A stretch of 64,000 nucleotides of DNA, from the NCBI GenBank assembly GCA_030152305.1, contig JASKOM010000009.1, forward strand, positions 1-64,000. Reading direction: 5' to 3'. Both the position numbers and the translations under genes were made by a program. Positions 1 through 7,735 of the stretch are shown one piece after another. Each line of letters begins with the position of its first letter. Position 1 is the stretch's first letter. This DNA is from Campylobacterota bacterium. GTDB taxonomy: Bacteria; Campylobacterota; Campylobacteria; Campylobacterales; Thiovulaceae. The notes beneath the pieces were generated by a model. That model ran no database searches and was not told the DNA's origin. It saw nothing but the letters and a program-made list of their open reading frames with translations.

Positions 1-478
1 AGTTTATTTTATAATTTTCTGGAAGATTACGATGAAATCGAATGAGAATTTCTTCTTTCCAAAGTCTTAAATATTTAAATCTTTTGTTGTTATCAACAAT
101 GTGAAAGCCTTGATTATTCCAAGTAAAACTCTGTTTTTCTAAACTTGAATTCTTGAATTTTGGAGAACCAAAACCACTTTCAAACATATTTTTATATGCT
201 TTTTCTGAATTTTTTCTAGCCTGTTGAGTTGTTACGGTTTTAAATGGAAGTTTTCTTTCAGCAAGTTTATCTTTCACAATTTTGTCAATTTGAGCTGGTT
301 TGAGATATTTTCTATCGTTTTTCTCTAAATTTTTGTTGCTTTCCCACTCTTTTTGTTTTAAATTCAGGCAAATATTATAGGCTTGATTTGAGATAAATAT
401 TTGATGATCTAAAAGCTCTTGTTGAGTTTTATTCGGATACATTCTATATTTAAACCCGAGTGTTATTGATTTTTTCAT
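1..478 (-). CDS. tnpB: TnpB-like transposon nuclease, N-terminal part (runs off window)
   Basis: An open frame on the minus strand starts with ATG at 478-476 and continues past base 1, so only about 159 residues are visible. The N-terminus carries the OrfB/TnpB helix-turn-helix signature (FKYRMYPNKTQQELLDHQ), followed by the basic helical region NQAYNICLNLKQKEWESN. TnpB proteins of the IS200/IS605 and IS607 groups are RNA-guided nucleases encoded beside or without a TnpA transposase. The RuvC-like catalytic domain, zinc finger and 3' omegaRNA region lie outside the window, so intactness cannot be judged. The hairpin-rich element end lies just upstream (508-564), and a CRISPR-cas locus begins about 300 bp further on. 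Confidence 0.85.
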   Translation of the reverse strand, partial: MKKSITLGFKYRMYPNKTQQELLDHQIFISNQAYNICLNLKQKEWESNKNLEKNDRKYLKPAQIDKIVKDKLAERKLPFKTVTTQQARKNSEKAYKNMFESGFGSPKFKNSSLEKQSFTWNNQGFHIVDNNKRFKYLRLWKEEILIRFHRNLPENYKIN

Positions 479-507
479 TTTGTAATCTTAGCATTTTTAA
501 GACAAAT

Positions 508-564
508 ATTTATCGAAAGTCGCTTTCATCCAGCCACCTAAATCCTAAACGGATTTTGATAAAT
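508..564. mobile_element. Probable structured end of the IS200/IS605-type element
   Basis: Upstream of the tnpB start an outer inverted repeat ATTTATC (508-514) / GATAAAT (558-564) encloses two small hairpins: GAAAG-tcg-CTTTC (515-527) and AATCC-taaac-GGATT (541-555). Subterminal imperfect hairpins of this kind are typical of IS200/IS605 ends, which are recognised as single-stranded DNA structures. The exact cleavage site and target motif are not determined. Confidence 0.5.
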
Positions 565-657
565 TCTATAAAAATAATTATTTTTTATTTTATAATATAT
601 AGCTTTATATTAATCATTATTTTTAAATTAAATAAAAAATATTAATTTAAGTTCAAT

Positions 658-748
658 ATGATTTTTTTAAAAAAAGTTTGATATTATTCCGTTAGATTTA
701 ATTTATTAATTTAAATTTTATCAACCTGTCCCTTATAGGGATTGAAAT
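658..748 (+). promoter_or_regulatory. Duplicated CRISPR leader plus solo repeat upstream of the cas operon
   Basis: These 91 bp match 6129-6219, the array leader and its first repeat, with no indel and only four mismatches. Both copies contain TGATATTAT (679-687 here), which reads as an extended -10 promoter (TG-N-TATTAT). The block ends with a full repeat unit at 719-748, only 32 bp before the first cas start codon at 781. Transcription from this promoter would put a CRISPR repeat in the 5' UTR of the cas mRNA. The duplication is directly visible; the regulatory role is inference. Confidence 0.8.
719..748 (+). repeat. Solo CRISPR repeat before cas8
   Basis: A 30-nt unit with the array core TCCCTTATAGGGA (stem TCCC/GGGA) and the conserved 3' handle ATTGAAAT. 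Its first nine bases follow the leader-proximal variant of the repeat (TATCAACC at the 5' side), not the ATGTTCATT of the other units. No second repeat follows before the start codon at 781. Confidence 0.85.
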
Positions 749-780
749 TATGGATGGAAATTTTAAGTTTGGTTTAAAAA

Positions 781-1626
781 ATGGAAAAAGTATTTTATAT
801 TAAAGATTTTATTTTTAATAATGGTATTGATCTTTTATATGATTTATTAGAAAAAGAGAGTTCAAATTTCAAATTTGAGATAGATTTAAAATTAAGTTCT
901 AGTAGATTAATTTTAAATTTTAATGACAACTTTAAAAAAGAGCTTTTGACAAATATTTTTAAAAAATTTGTTGAAGATGAAAATATAATTTTCGAAACAA
1001 GAAATGAGCGAGTTTATTTTAACGATCAAACAAATCGTTTCGTTCGCGGAAAGAAAATCGATATTATCGGAAAATCTTCAGGAAATGATATTAAAAATAT
1101 TTATAGCTATAAAACTGCAAAAGAATTAAATTTAACACAAGCAAATATAGATGATGCTGAAAAAGAATATCTTGTGAGATATCCTGATTCAATTGGCGAT
1201 CTTCATCCTTCAAAAGCTATCTCGGGTAATAACAAATTAACAATTCATTCCAATCTTGAAACGATTCGAGAAAATTTTTATAATTATTTTTTCAAAAAAG
1301 CTAATAAAGAAAAATCTGATAAATTAGAATTTGATTCGAAAATTCATCTGTTTGAAAATGGACAAAATAGTTTTACAGATATGTTAAATAGCGATAAGAA
1401 AATCGATTATTGGAATGCTCTAGTATATTTTTTAGGTTCAAAAAGCCGAAAATTTTTTAATCTAGATTTTTTTATTTTTCCAAATTCAAGCGATTTATTA
1501 ATTCTCAAAAAATTTAAAAAAGAGTTAAATTTAGATAACAAAATTCAATTTATAGATGGCAAATCGACCTCATCGAATATCGATTTTTTTCTCAAAATTA
1601 AATGTAAAAAACTTTTATATTTCTAA
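781..1626 (+). CDS. cas8b: Cas8-family large subunit, N-terminal part (frameshifted)
   Basis: This frame encodes the N-terminal half of a large protein in the position normally held by cas8b/cst1, directly before cas7, cas5 and cas3. It ends at a TAA at 1624 after a T7 run at 1584-1590. The following frame continues the same kind of sequence to 2425, giving about 547 residues in total, which fits Cas8b. Removing one T from the run would join the two halves as IDFFSKLNVKNFYISNSE. The Cas8 call rests mainly on position and size, because Cas8 proteins diverge strongly. The large subunit would recognise the PAM in Cascade. One GATGAGGT site (minus strand, 1567) lies just before the shift. Confidence 0.6.
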   Translation: MEKVFYIKDFIFNNGIDLLYDLLEKESSNFKFEIDLKLSSSRLILNFNDNFKKELLTNIFKKFVEDENIIFETRNERVYFNDQTNRFVRGKKIDIIGKSSGNDIKNIYSYKTAKELNLTQANIDDAEKEYLVRYPDSIGDLHPSKAISGNNKLTIHSNLETIRENFYNYFFKKANKEKSDKLEFDSKIHLFENGQNSFTDMLNSDKKIDYWNALVYFLGSKSRKFFNLDFFIFPNSSDLLILKKFKKELNLDNKIQFIDGKSTSSNIDFFLKIKCKKLLYF

Positions 1627-2425
1627 TTCTGAATATGAATTTGAGTTAAAAACAATGTTATATTTATTCGAAGTTTTTTATCAAATTGAAATCAGCAACT
1701 CAAAAAAAGGTCGAAATTCTACAAAAACAATCAAACAAGAAATAAAAGAACATATTTATAAAATATCTTTTGTATTATTTAAAGAAGATGGAGATTTTAA
1801 AACTGCATTAAATGAATATGGCAACGGCTATAAACTTTTTGATTTATTTTATGAGTTAAAAGAAAAAGAACTTTTTGCTAGTTTTCTTCAGCTGATTATT
1901 AAATTTTCTATGTCAAAACAGCATAAAGATGACCCACATTTGATCATGAAAAAGTTTGTGAGTTTAATTTTAAAATTAAAAATATTTAGAACAGAAATTT
2001 ATGAAATATCAGTTAGAACTTTGAGAAATCAAGAATCAGGTTTTTATGATAAAAATTTATTTGAACTAACAAAAACTTATTTAGAATTTATAGGAGAAAA
2101 TAGAGAAATGACAATTCATGCAAAAGGGCAAATTATCGGCAAACCGATAGGATTTTTTGCTTCAAAACTTGGTAATTCAGGTAAAGATCTTTTATTTAAT
2201 TTGCGAAATATAAAAAGACATTCGCAATTTGTTGAATATTTTCGAGATCTTCATTTTCGTATTTTAAAAGATAGCGATGAGGCAAGATTTAAACAAGAGT
2301 TTTATATTACACTTGATGAAATCATTGCTGATGAGGTCAATTGGCAAACTCTTCGAGACTATATTTCGATTTATGCAATTCAAAATTATCGATCTACTGA
2401 ATATAATCGTGAAAAAGGTGAATAA
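1556..2425 (+). CDS. cas8b: Cas8-family large subunit, C-terminal part
   Basis: This frame is offset by +1 from the preceding ORF and overlaps its end. The ATG at 1556 lies inside the upstream half, with no obvious ribosome site, so the segment is better read as the continuation of a frameshifted cas8 than as an independent gene. About 280 residues follow, rich in Lys, Phe and Asn, and no catalytic motif is expected. Only 5 bp separate its stop from cas7. A ribosomal -1 slip at the T7 run would enter the third frame, so only +1 slippage, transcriptional loss of a T, a sequencing error or a real mutation can explain the join. Confidence 0.6.
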   Translation: MANRPHRISIFFSKLNVKNFYISNSEYEFELKTMLYLFEVFYQIEISNSKKGRNSTKTIKQEIKEHIYKISFVLFKEDGDFKTALNEYGNGYKLFDLFYELKEKELFASFLQLIIKFSMSKQHKDDPHLIMKKFVSLILKLKIFRTEIYEISVRTLRNQESGFYDKNLFELTKTYLEFIGENREMTIHAKGQIIGKPIGFFASKLGNSGKDLLFNLRNIKRHSQFVEYFRDLHFRILKDSDEARFKQEFYITLDEIIADEVNWQTLRDYISIYAIQNYRSTEYNREKGE

Positions 2426-2430
2426 TTATT

Positions 2431-3348
2431 ATGGAATTTTTTAATATTACTTTTATAAATAAAGTTAATTTAGCTTCTTTAAATGGCGACGAAGGAACAA
2501 GCGGAAATATAACTTCGATAAAAAAAGTAACTGCAAACAATGGCGATGAATTTGTTTATGTTTCTGGACAGGCTCAACGAAGATATTTAAAAGAAACTCT
2601 TCAACAATTGGGTGAGAAACTTTCTGGAGTTGATAAAGCTGGAAATCCGACAATTGTTATTGATGAAAAAGAGGAAGAATTAAATAAAAAAAGTCTTAGC
2701 GATAAATTATTTCAAGCAATGTTTAAACAAGTTTGCGATTTAGATCTTTTTGGTTATATGCTTCCTAAAGACAGTATGCGACGATGGTCAGTTGTTAAAG
2801 TTTCTCCGTTATTATCTATTTTTCCGTATAAAGGCGAATTTGATTATTTAACAAGAAAACATAACGAAAAAGGCGGAAGTATCGTTCAAGTTGAAATCGA
2901 TAGTTTAAATTTTATGCGGGGAAATTATATGATTGATTCGCATAAAATTGGTAAAAATATCAACGAATATAATTATCAAGTAACTGATATGCTTTCAGCG
3001 GATGAAATTAAACAACGAAGATCTGTTTTAATCGATGCAATTAAATATTTAAATGGTGGCGGAAAACAGTCAAGAAATATGGAAGATCTTTCGCCTAAAT
3101 TTGTTGTTGCAATAAATCAAAAAGTTGGAACTCCGTTTTTATTAAATTCGATAAATATGAAAAATGATAATTCGCTTATTATCGAACCAATTATAGAAGT
3201 TCTCGAAAACAATCGAGCTGTTATTAATTCTGTTGCTATTGGTTTAGCTTCAGGAATTTTTAGCAACGAAGCTGAAATACGGGAAAAATTTAAAAATATT
3301 GCCGTTGTTGTTTCTGTAAATCAGGCTTTAGACAGTTTAAAAATTTAA
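2431..3348 (+). CDS. cas7: Cas7 backbone subunit (DevR/Cst2-like)
   Basis: A 305-residue RAMP-superfamily Cas7 protein, the multicopy subunit coating the crRNA spacer in type I-B Cascade. Features resembling the DevR/Cst2 branch are the start ITFINKVNLASLNGDEGTSG, the segment YVSGQAQRRYLKETLQQLG (about residues 42-60), a DLDLFGYML stretch near residue 105 (the usual D-x-x-x-FG element) and a later PKFVVAINQKVGTPFLL. The gene starts 5 bp after cas8, and its TAA overlaps the ATG of cas5 (TAATG), so the genes are translationally coupled. Unlike cas8 and cas3 it carries no GATGAGGT octamer. Confidence 0.88.
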   Translation: MEFFNITFINKVNLASLNGDEGTSGNITSIKKVTANNGDEFVYVSGQAQRRYLKETLQQLGEKLSGVDKAGNPTIVIDEKEEELNKKSLSDKLFQAMFKQVCDLDLFGYMLPKDSMRRWSVVKVSPLLSIFPYKGEFDYLTRKHNEKGGSIVQVEIDSLNFMRGNYMIDSHKIGKNINEYNYQVTDMLSADEIKQRRSVLIDAIKYLNGGGKQSRNMEDLSPKFVVAINQKVGTPFLLNSINMKNDNSLIIEPIIEVLENNRAVINSVAIGLASGIFSNEAEIREKFKNIAVVVSVNQALDSLKI

Positions 3349-4049
3349 TGAGAGCCGTTCGCTTTCGAGTTGAAGGAGTTTTAAACTCTTTCAAAATGCC
3401 TTTTTTTAAAAAATATCACAAAAGTTTTTTCGCTCCACCAAAAACATCAATTCTTGGAATGCTTACAAATATTCTCGGGAAACATGAAGAATTTTATTAT
3501 CAGCTATTTGATAAAAATATTTTTGTTTCTGTTGTTATTGAAAATATTGACGGCTTTGCAAAAGATTTATGGAAATATAAAAATTTAGCTGATCGTAATG
3601 GTTCAATTATACGACGAGATAAATTATTTAAAGCAAAATATACAATTTATATTTATACAGAAGATGAAAATTTATTATTAAATTTTGAACATGCTTTGAA
3701 ATTTCCAAAAGCAGTTCCATCATTTGGACTTGACGATGAATTAATAAATATTCTTGATGTTAGAACAGTTTATTTAGAACAGAATTTAACTTCTGTCATT
3801 GATTCTGTTTTTATGCAAACTGATTTTATAAATAGCTTTTTTGATGTCATCGAAGAAGATTCACAAAATGAAATTTTATTAAATTTTGGTGAAGTTAATT
3901 TGAAATTTGAAGTTCAATTTGATGAAAATAAAAAATATAAAAATAGAATTGCGAAAAATACGACAAATCAAATAGAATATGTTGGTTGTAAAGTTAAAAT
4001 TTATGGCAACAGTTGGACTGATGGAAAATATCGAATTCAACTTTATTAA
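3348..4049 (+). CDS. cas5: Cas5 subunit of type I-B Cascade
   Basis: A 233-residue RAMP protein beginning RFRVEGVLNSFKMPFFKKYH, followed by SFFAPPKTSILGMLTNILG. This is the recognisable Cas5b/Cas5t N-terminus (F-R-x-P-F, then the PPKT-x-x-GML motif). Cas5 caps the 5' handle of the crRNA. It overlaps cas7 by one base and cas3 by about 29 bases. No catalytic His pattern pointing to a Cas5d-like processing nuclease is evident, so crRNA processing would still need a Cas6 encoded elsewhere. Confidence 0.88.
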   Translation: MRAVRFRVEGVLNSFKMPFFKKYHKSFFAPPKTSILGMLTNILGKHEEFYYQLFDKNIFVSVVIENIDGFAKDLWKYKNLADRNGSIIRRDKLFKAKYTIYIYTEDENLLLNFEHALKFPKAVPSFGLDDELINILDVRTVYLEQNLTSVIDSVFMQTDFINSFFDVIEEDSQNEILLNFGEVNLKFEVQFDENKKYKNRIAKNTTNQIEYVGCKVKIYGNSWTDGKYRIQLY

Positions 4050-6132
4050 AGCAAAAAAATCAGCACATTCTTGTCAAACTCTTTCAGAACATACTGACTG
4101 GGTTGTTCGAGAATCTATGAAATTAATCGATGAAGTTTCGTTAAAAAAAGTCTCGAAAAATAGCGGTTTCTCCGAAAGCTTTATTCGAGATTTGATATTT
4201 TTTTCTGCATATTTTCATGATATTGGCAAAGCTTCAGTTGAATTTCAAAATAAAATAGATGGTCAAAATATAAAAGCTTTTCATTCGTTTTATAGTTTTA
4301 ATTTAACTTATGAACTTAATAATTTCGATTTTAATAATATAAATTTATTGTCATTAATTGTTCTCACACATCATACAAGCTATTATGATGATATTTTTAA
4401 TAATATGTCTGAAAAATTCCAGCCTATTTTTCCATTTGTTGAACAATTTTTTTATAATTATCGTGATTTATATTTTGAGTTGTTAAATAAAAATGCTCCA
4501 CATTTGCAATTTACAGAAAATTATGATTTTTCGTTAGATGAAATGAAAGAATCGATCAAATATTTGGAAAATGATCGTTATTCATTTAGAATTTTATATT
4601 CGTATGTTTCTGGAATTTTGAATCTTGCTGATTGGATCGCTTCGGCTAAATTTAATAAAATCGAGTTTGATTTTTCAAATAAATTAAATAATTTAGAATT
4701 TAAATTTAAATTAAAAGATTTTCAGGAACAAATTGCAAATTTGACCTCATCGGCAATTGTTGAAATTCCAACTGGTGAAGGAAAAACTGAAGGTTCGCTT
4801 TTGTGGGCTTTTAATAATTTACAAAATAAAAATACGAAAATTATTTATACTTTGCCAACTCAAACAACAAGCAATAAATTATTTGAACGAATAAAAAATA
4901 TATTTGATAATGTCGGATTAATTCATTCTTCGGCAAAAATGTATCTTCAAGATGAATATGAAAAAGAAAATGGCTATGTTGATCAGCTTTTTTATAGTGA
5001 TTATATTTTTAATAAAACTTTTTCTAAACCTGTTACTGTTGCAACTCTCGATTCGCTTTTAAAAAATTTTATAAATATTGGAAGATTTAATATCGCCACG
5101 GTGAATTATTTAAATTCTGTTGTTATTATCGATGAGGTTCATTCTTATGATTTTAAATTATTAGGTTTTTTAAAAAGATTTCTTGAGATTTCTAATAAAT
5201 TTGAAGTTAAAGTTTTAATCATGAGTGCTTCTATTCCAGAAATTTTAAAAATTAAATTAGAAATTGATAAATTGCCAATTATAAAAGATTCGTCGTTATT
5301 TAATAAAACAGCTAATTATATTTATAAAATAGATAAATTACTTGAAAATTCTATTTTTGATATTCTCGAAAAATTTAATTCTGGCAAACGAGTTCTTGTT
5401 ATTGCAAATACGATTAAAAAAAGTGTCGAAATTTTTAATGCTCTTAATGTTGAAAACTCAACTCTTTTTCATTCGCAGTTTAAAAAAATTGACCGTCCAA
5501 AAAAAGAGAATGAAATTTTTGATAAATTAAAAACTGGTCAGCCTTATATTCTTGTTGCAACTCAAATTGTAGAAATTTCGCTTGATATTGATTTTGATGT
5601 TTTATTTTCTGAAGTTGCTCCTATTGATTCGTTAATTCAACGATTTGGGCGAGTTAATCGAAATAAAAATCAGAGTCGAATTGGAGAAATTTTTATTTTT
5701 AATTATCGCGAACCGAAACCGTATGATGATTTAGCTATGAAATTTGCCTTTGAAATAGTCGAAACTGGATTTTTTCCAATTAGTCGTTATGTCCAATGGT
5801 TGAATATTTATTATGACAGGCTTTTACAAAAAGATGTTAATTTTCAAAATAAGTTTAATGAACTTTTTAAAACTGGTTATAAAATTTATGATGAGGTTTT
5901 AAAAAAGCCAATTTCAGAAAATAAAATTTATGATTTGCGAGACATTGAAAACGAACGAGAAGATTTTTTATTAATCGATGATTATAAAAATGGCAAAACT
6001 GATTTTGAACATACAATTTCGTTGCCGTCAATTTATTCTAAAAAAAATTTATATTCTGATAAAACAAAAAATAATTACTGGCGAATTCTTAATTTAACAT
6101 ATAATTATAAAACTGGTGTGAATCTATTATGA
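4021..6132 (+). CDS. cas3: Cas3 HD nuclease-helicase
   Basis: About 703 residues, taking the ATG at 4021 (MENIEFNFIKAKKSAHS). The in-frame ATG at 3979 lies deeper inside cas5 and would add an unrelated N-terminus. HD domain: His16, His24, the metal-binding pair in YFHDIGK (66-67) and LTHHTSYYD. Superfamily 2 helicase: Walker A IPTGEGKTEG (about 250), DEVH box VVIIDEVHSYDF (about 368-376), motif III MSASIP, and motif VI QRFGRVNR (about 540). Cas3 unwinds and degrades the DNA marked by Cascade. The gene carries three GATGAGGT octamers (4744 minus, 5131, 5890); the one at 5131 encodes the DEV of the DEVH box. Confidence 0.93.
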   Translation: MENIEFNFIKAKKSAHSCQTLSEHTDWVVRESMKLIDEVSLKKVSKNSGFSESFIRDLIFFSAYFHDIGKASVEFQNKIDGQNIKAFHSFYSFNLTYELNNFDFNNINLLSLIVLTHHTSYYDDIFNNMSEKFQPIFPFVEQFFYNYRDLYFELLNKNAPHLQFTENYDFSLDEMKESIKYLENDRYSFRILYSYVSGILNLADWIASAKFNKIEFDFSNKLNNLEFKFKLKDFQEQIANLTSSAIVEIPTGEGKTEGSLLWAFNNLQNKNTKIIYTLPTQTTSNKLFERIKNIFDNVGLIHSSAKMYLQDEYEKENGYVDQLFYSDYIFNKTFSKPVTVATLDSLLKNFINIGRFNIATVNYLNSVVIIDEVHSYDFKLLGFLKRFLEISNKFEVKVLIMSASIPEILKIKLEIDKLPIIKDSSLFNKTANYIYKIDKLLENSIFDILEKFNSGKRVLVIANTIKKSVEIFNALNVENSTLFHSQFKKIDRPKKENEIFDKLKTGQPYILVATQIVEISLDIDFDVLFSEVAPIDSLIQRFGRVNRNKNQSRIGEIFIFNYREPKPYDDLAMKFAFEIVETGFFPISRYVQWLNIYYDRLLQKDVNFQNKFNELFKTGYKIYDEVLKKPISENKIYDLRDIENEREDFLLIDDYKNGKTDFEHTISLPSIYSKKNLYSDKTKNNYWRILNLTYNYKTGVNLL

Positions 6133-6189
6133 TTATTTTAAAAAAAGTTTGATATTATTCCGTTCGATTTAATTTATCAATTAAAATTT
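6129..6189 (+). promoter_or_regulatory. CRISPR leader
   Basis: An AT-rich leader starting within the last codons of cas3, with the extended -10 candidate TGATATTAT at 6150-6158, leading directly into repeat 1. It matches the sequence before cas8 (658-718) except for four substitutions. The leader sits on the cas side of the array and reads in the same direction as the cas genes. Confidence 0.75.
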
Positions 6190-6821
6190 TATCAACCTGT
6201 CCCTTATAGGGATTGAAATCCTTATGCAATAAGTGGAAATCCTGATCTGTATGACAATGTTCATTGTCCCTTATAGGGATTGAAATTTTAATTTACCTTT
6301 TATATTGTTTTAAAGAACCTAATGTTCATTGTCCCTTATAGGGATTGAAATTCAAAAGGAATATTGTGGGCAATGCTAAGTCTTTTTGCATGTTCATTGT
6401 CCCTTATAGGGATTGAAATTTGTGATTCACCTTTTGAAAGAGCTAGCCCTACTAGCTCATGTTCATTGTCCCTTATAGGGATTGAAATTCAACACTTGAT
6501 AAATCAAAAGTTTTCAGCATTTTTAAATGTTCATTGTCCCTTATAGGGATTGAAATGCTGTTGAAATTTTTGTTTCCAAACTTGAAATCGAATCATGTTC
6601 GTTGTCCCTTATAGGGATTGAAATAACAAAGAGATACCAGATCTAACTAGATTATTTGTTTCATGTTCATTGTCCCTTATAGGGATTGAAATACATACAA
6701 AAAAGGAATAAGTATATTAACAAAAGCATGTTCATTGTCCCTTATAGGGATTGAAATATGCAAGGAACTTCTACATCGACTTGAATCTTTCATGTTCATT
6801 GTCCCTTATAGGGATTGAAAA
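6190..6821 (+). CRISPR. CRISPR array, 10 repeats and 9 spacers
   Basis: 30-nt repeats start at 6190, 6257, 6322, 6390, 6459, 6527, 6595, 6663, 6728 and 6792. Consensus halves are ATGTTCATTGTCCC and TTATAGGGATTGAAAT, with a TCCC-TTATA-GGGA hairpin and an ATTGAAAT handle typical of type I-B. Spacers are 37, 35, 38, 39, 38, 38, 38, 35 and 34 nt and all look different. Repeat 1 has a divergent 5' third; repeat 7 has one change (GTTCGTTG). The last repeat ends in A instead of T and runs into a tandem 11-nt duplication (AGGGATTGAAA). The array's distal end is overlapped on the other strand by the cmoB reading frame. Confidence 0.98.
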
Positions 6822-7661
6822 GGGATTGAAAAACTTCACATAAACTCGTTTTGGAGCTGGATAACCTTCAATTGTCTTCGTTTTATCATTTGGATCTAAG
6901 AAATCTTCTAAACTTTCCCAGTCCATCCATTCGGTTTTTCGTTGCTCTTGTTCGGTTGTTTCAACTTTCGCAATAATCTCAAAATCTTGAAATCTTGCTC
7001 GTTTTGCCCAATTTCTCAAAGCCGAAATCGTCGGAATAAAAAAGATATTTCTCATTTTTGCATATCGTTCATTCGGAAAAAGTGCAACTTCTTCTTCACC
7101 GTCAATATAAAAAGTATCGAGAATTAATGTTCCACCTTCATTTAAACTATTTTTTAAAATTTTCAATGTCGCAATCGGATCACTTCGATGATACAAAACA
7201 CCTAAACATAATAAAACATCAAATTTATGTTCATAAAATGGCAAATGTTCAACACCCAAAAGCTCAAATTTTATTTTATTTTCTGGAATATTTAAAAATT
7301 TATTTACGAAATCAAACTGATTTTTATAAATAGCCGAAGGATCAAAACCGACGATTTTTTCAGGTTCAAATTCAAGCATTCTGAACATATAATATCCGTT
7401 GTTGCAACCGATATCACCGACGATTTTATTTTTTATATTTATTAAATTAAGATGAGGTCGAATTATCGAATATTTTATATCACTATTCCATTCAGCATCA
7501 ATTTTTATATTTTTAAATTCAAAAGGTCCTTTTCGCCAAGGCTTAAGAGCTTTAGCCGTTTTCAAACCTTGATCTGAAATTTCGCTATCTATAAAAACCG
7601 AACCAGAATCACTATAATTTATATTAATATTTTTATTATTTATTTCGACCTCATCGATCAT
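6771..7661 (-). CDS. cmoB: tRNA U34 carboxymethyltransferase CmoB
   Basis: A SAM-dependent enzyme that transfers carboxymethyl from carboxy-SAM to hydroxyuridine-34, making cmo5U in tRNA. Family signatures are LKPWRKGPF, the SAM loop VGDIGCNNGYYMFRMLE, LCLGVLYHRSDP, MRNIFFIPTISALRNW, EQRKTEWMDWESLEDFLDP and EGYPAPKRVYVKF. Homologues normally stop soon after the last motif, whereas here the frame runs about 20 residues into the terminal CRISPR repeat and spacer 9 before a TAG. The frame is also open 5' of the ATG (LNEIRREREEWLSWKN), as needed for the usual family length. A CTG at 7733-7731, preceded by GGAG at the end of ilvH, may be the real start. Minus-strand neighbours are ilvH and ilvB. 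Confidence 0.9.
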   Translation of the reverse strand: MIDEVEINNKNININYSDSGSVFIDSEISDQGLKTAKALKPWRKGPFEFKNIKIDAEWNSDIKYSIIRPHLNLINIKNKIVGDIGCNNGYYMFRMLEFEPEKIVGFDPSAIYKNQFDFVNKFLNIPENKIKFELLGVEHLPFYEHKFDVLLCLGVLYHRSDPIATLKILKNSLNEGGTLILDTFYIDGEEEVALFPNERYAKMRNIFFIPTISALRNWAKRARFQDFEIIAKVETTEQEQRKTEWMDWESLEDFLDPNDKTKTIEGYPAPKRVYVKFFNPFSIPIRDNEHERFKSM

Positions 7662-7735
7662 TTTACGAATTGGAGCTATATTTTTCCAAGAGAGCCACTC
7701 CTCTCGCTCTCTTCTAATTTCGTTTAAGTCCAGAA

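Noticed and set aside
460-645. Plus-strand ORF of 61 codons overlapping the tnpB start
   Set aside because: It is antisense to tnpB and runs through the hairpin end; low-complexity Ile/Phe composition and no ribosome site.
1584-1590. Programmed -1 frameshift in cas8
   Set aside because: A -1 slip on the T7 run leads to the third frame, not to the downstream half.
3979-4020. Longer cas3 start at 3979
   Set aside because: The extra 14 codons lie inside cas5 and do not look like a Cas3 N-terminus; ATG 4021 fits.
6364-6546. ORF across the CRISPR repeats
   Set aside because: Its sequence is the repeat translated twice (CSLSLIGIEI); an artefact of the array.
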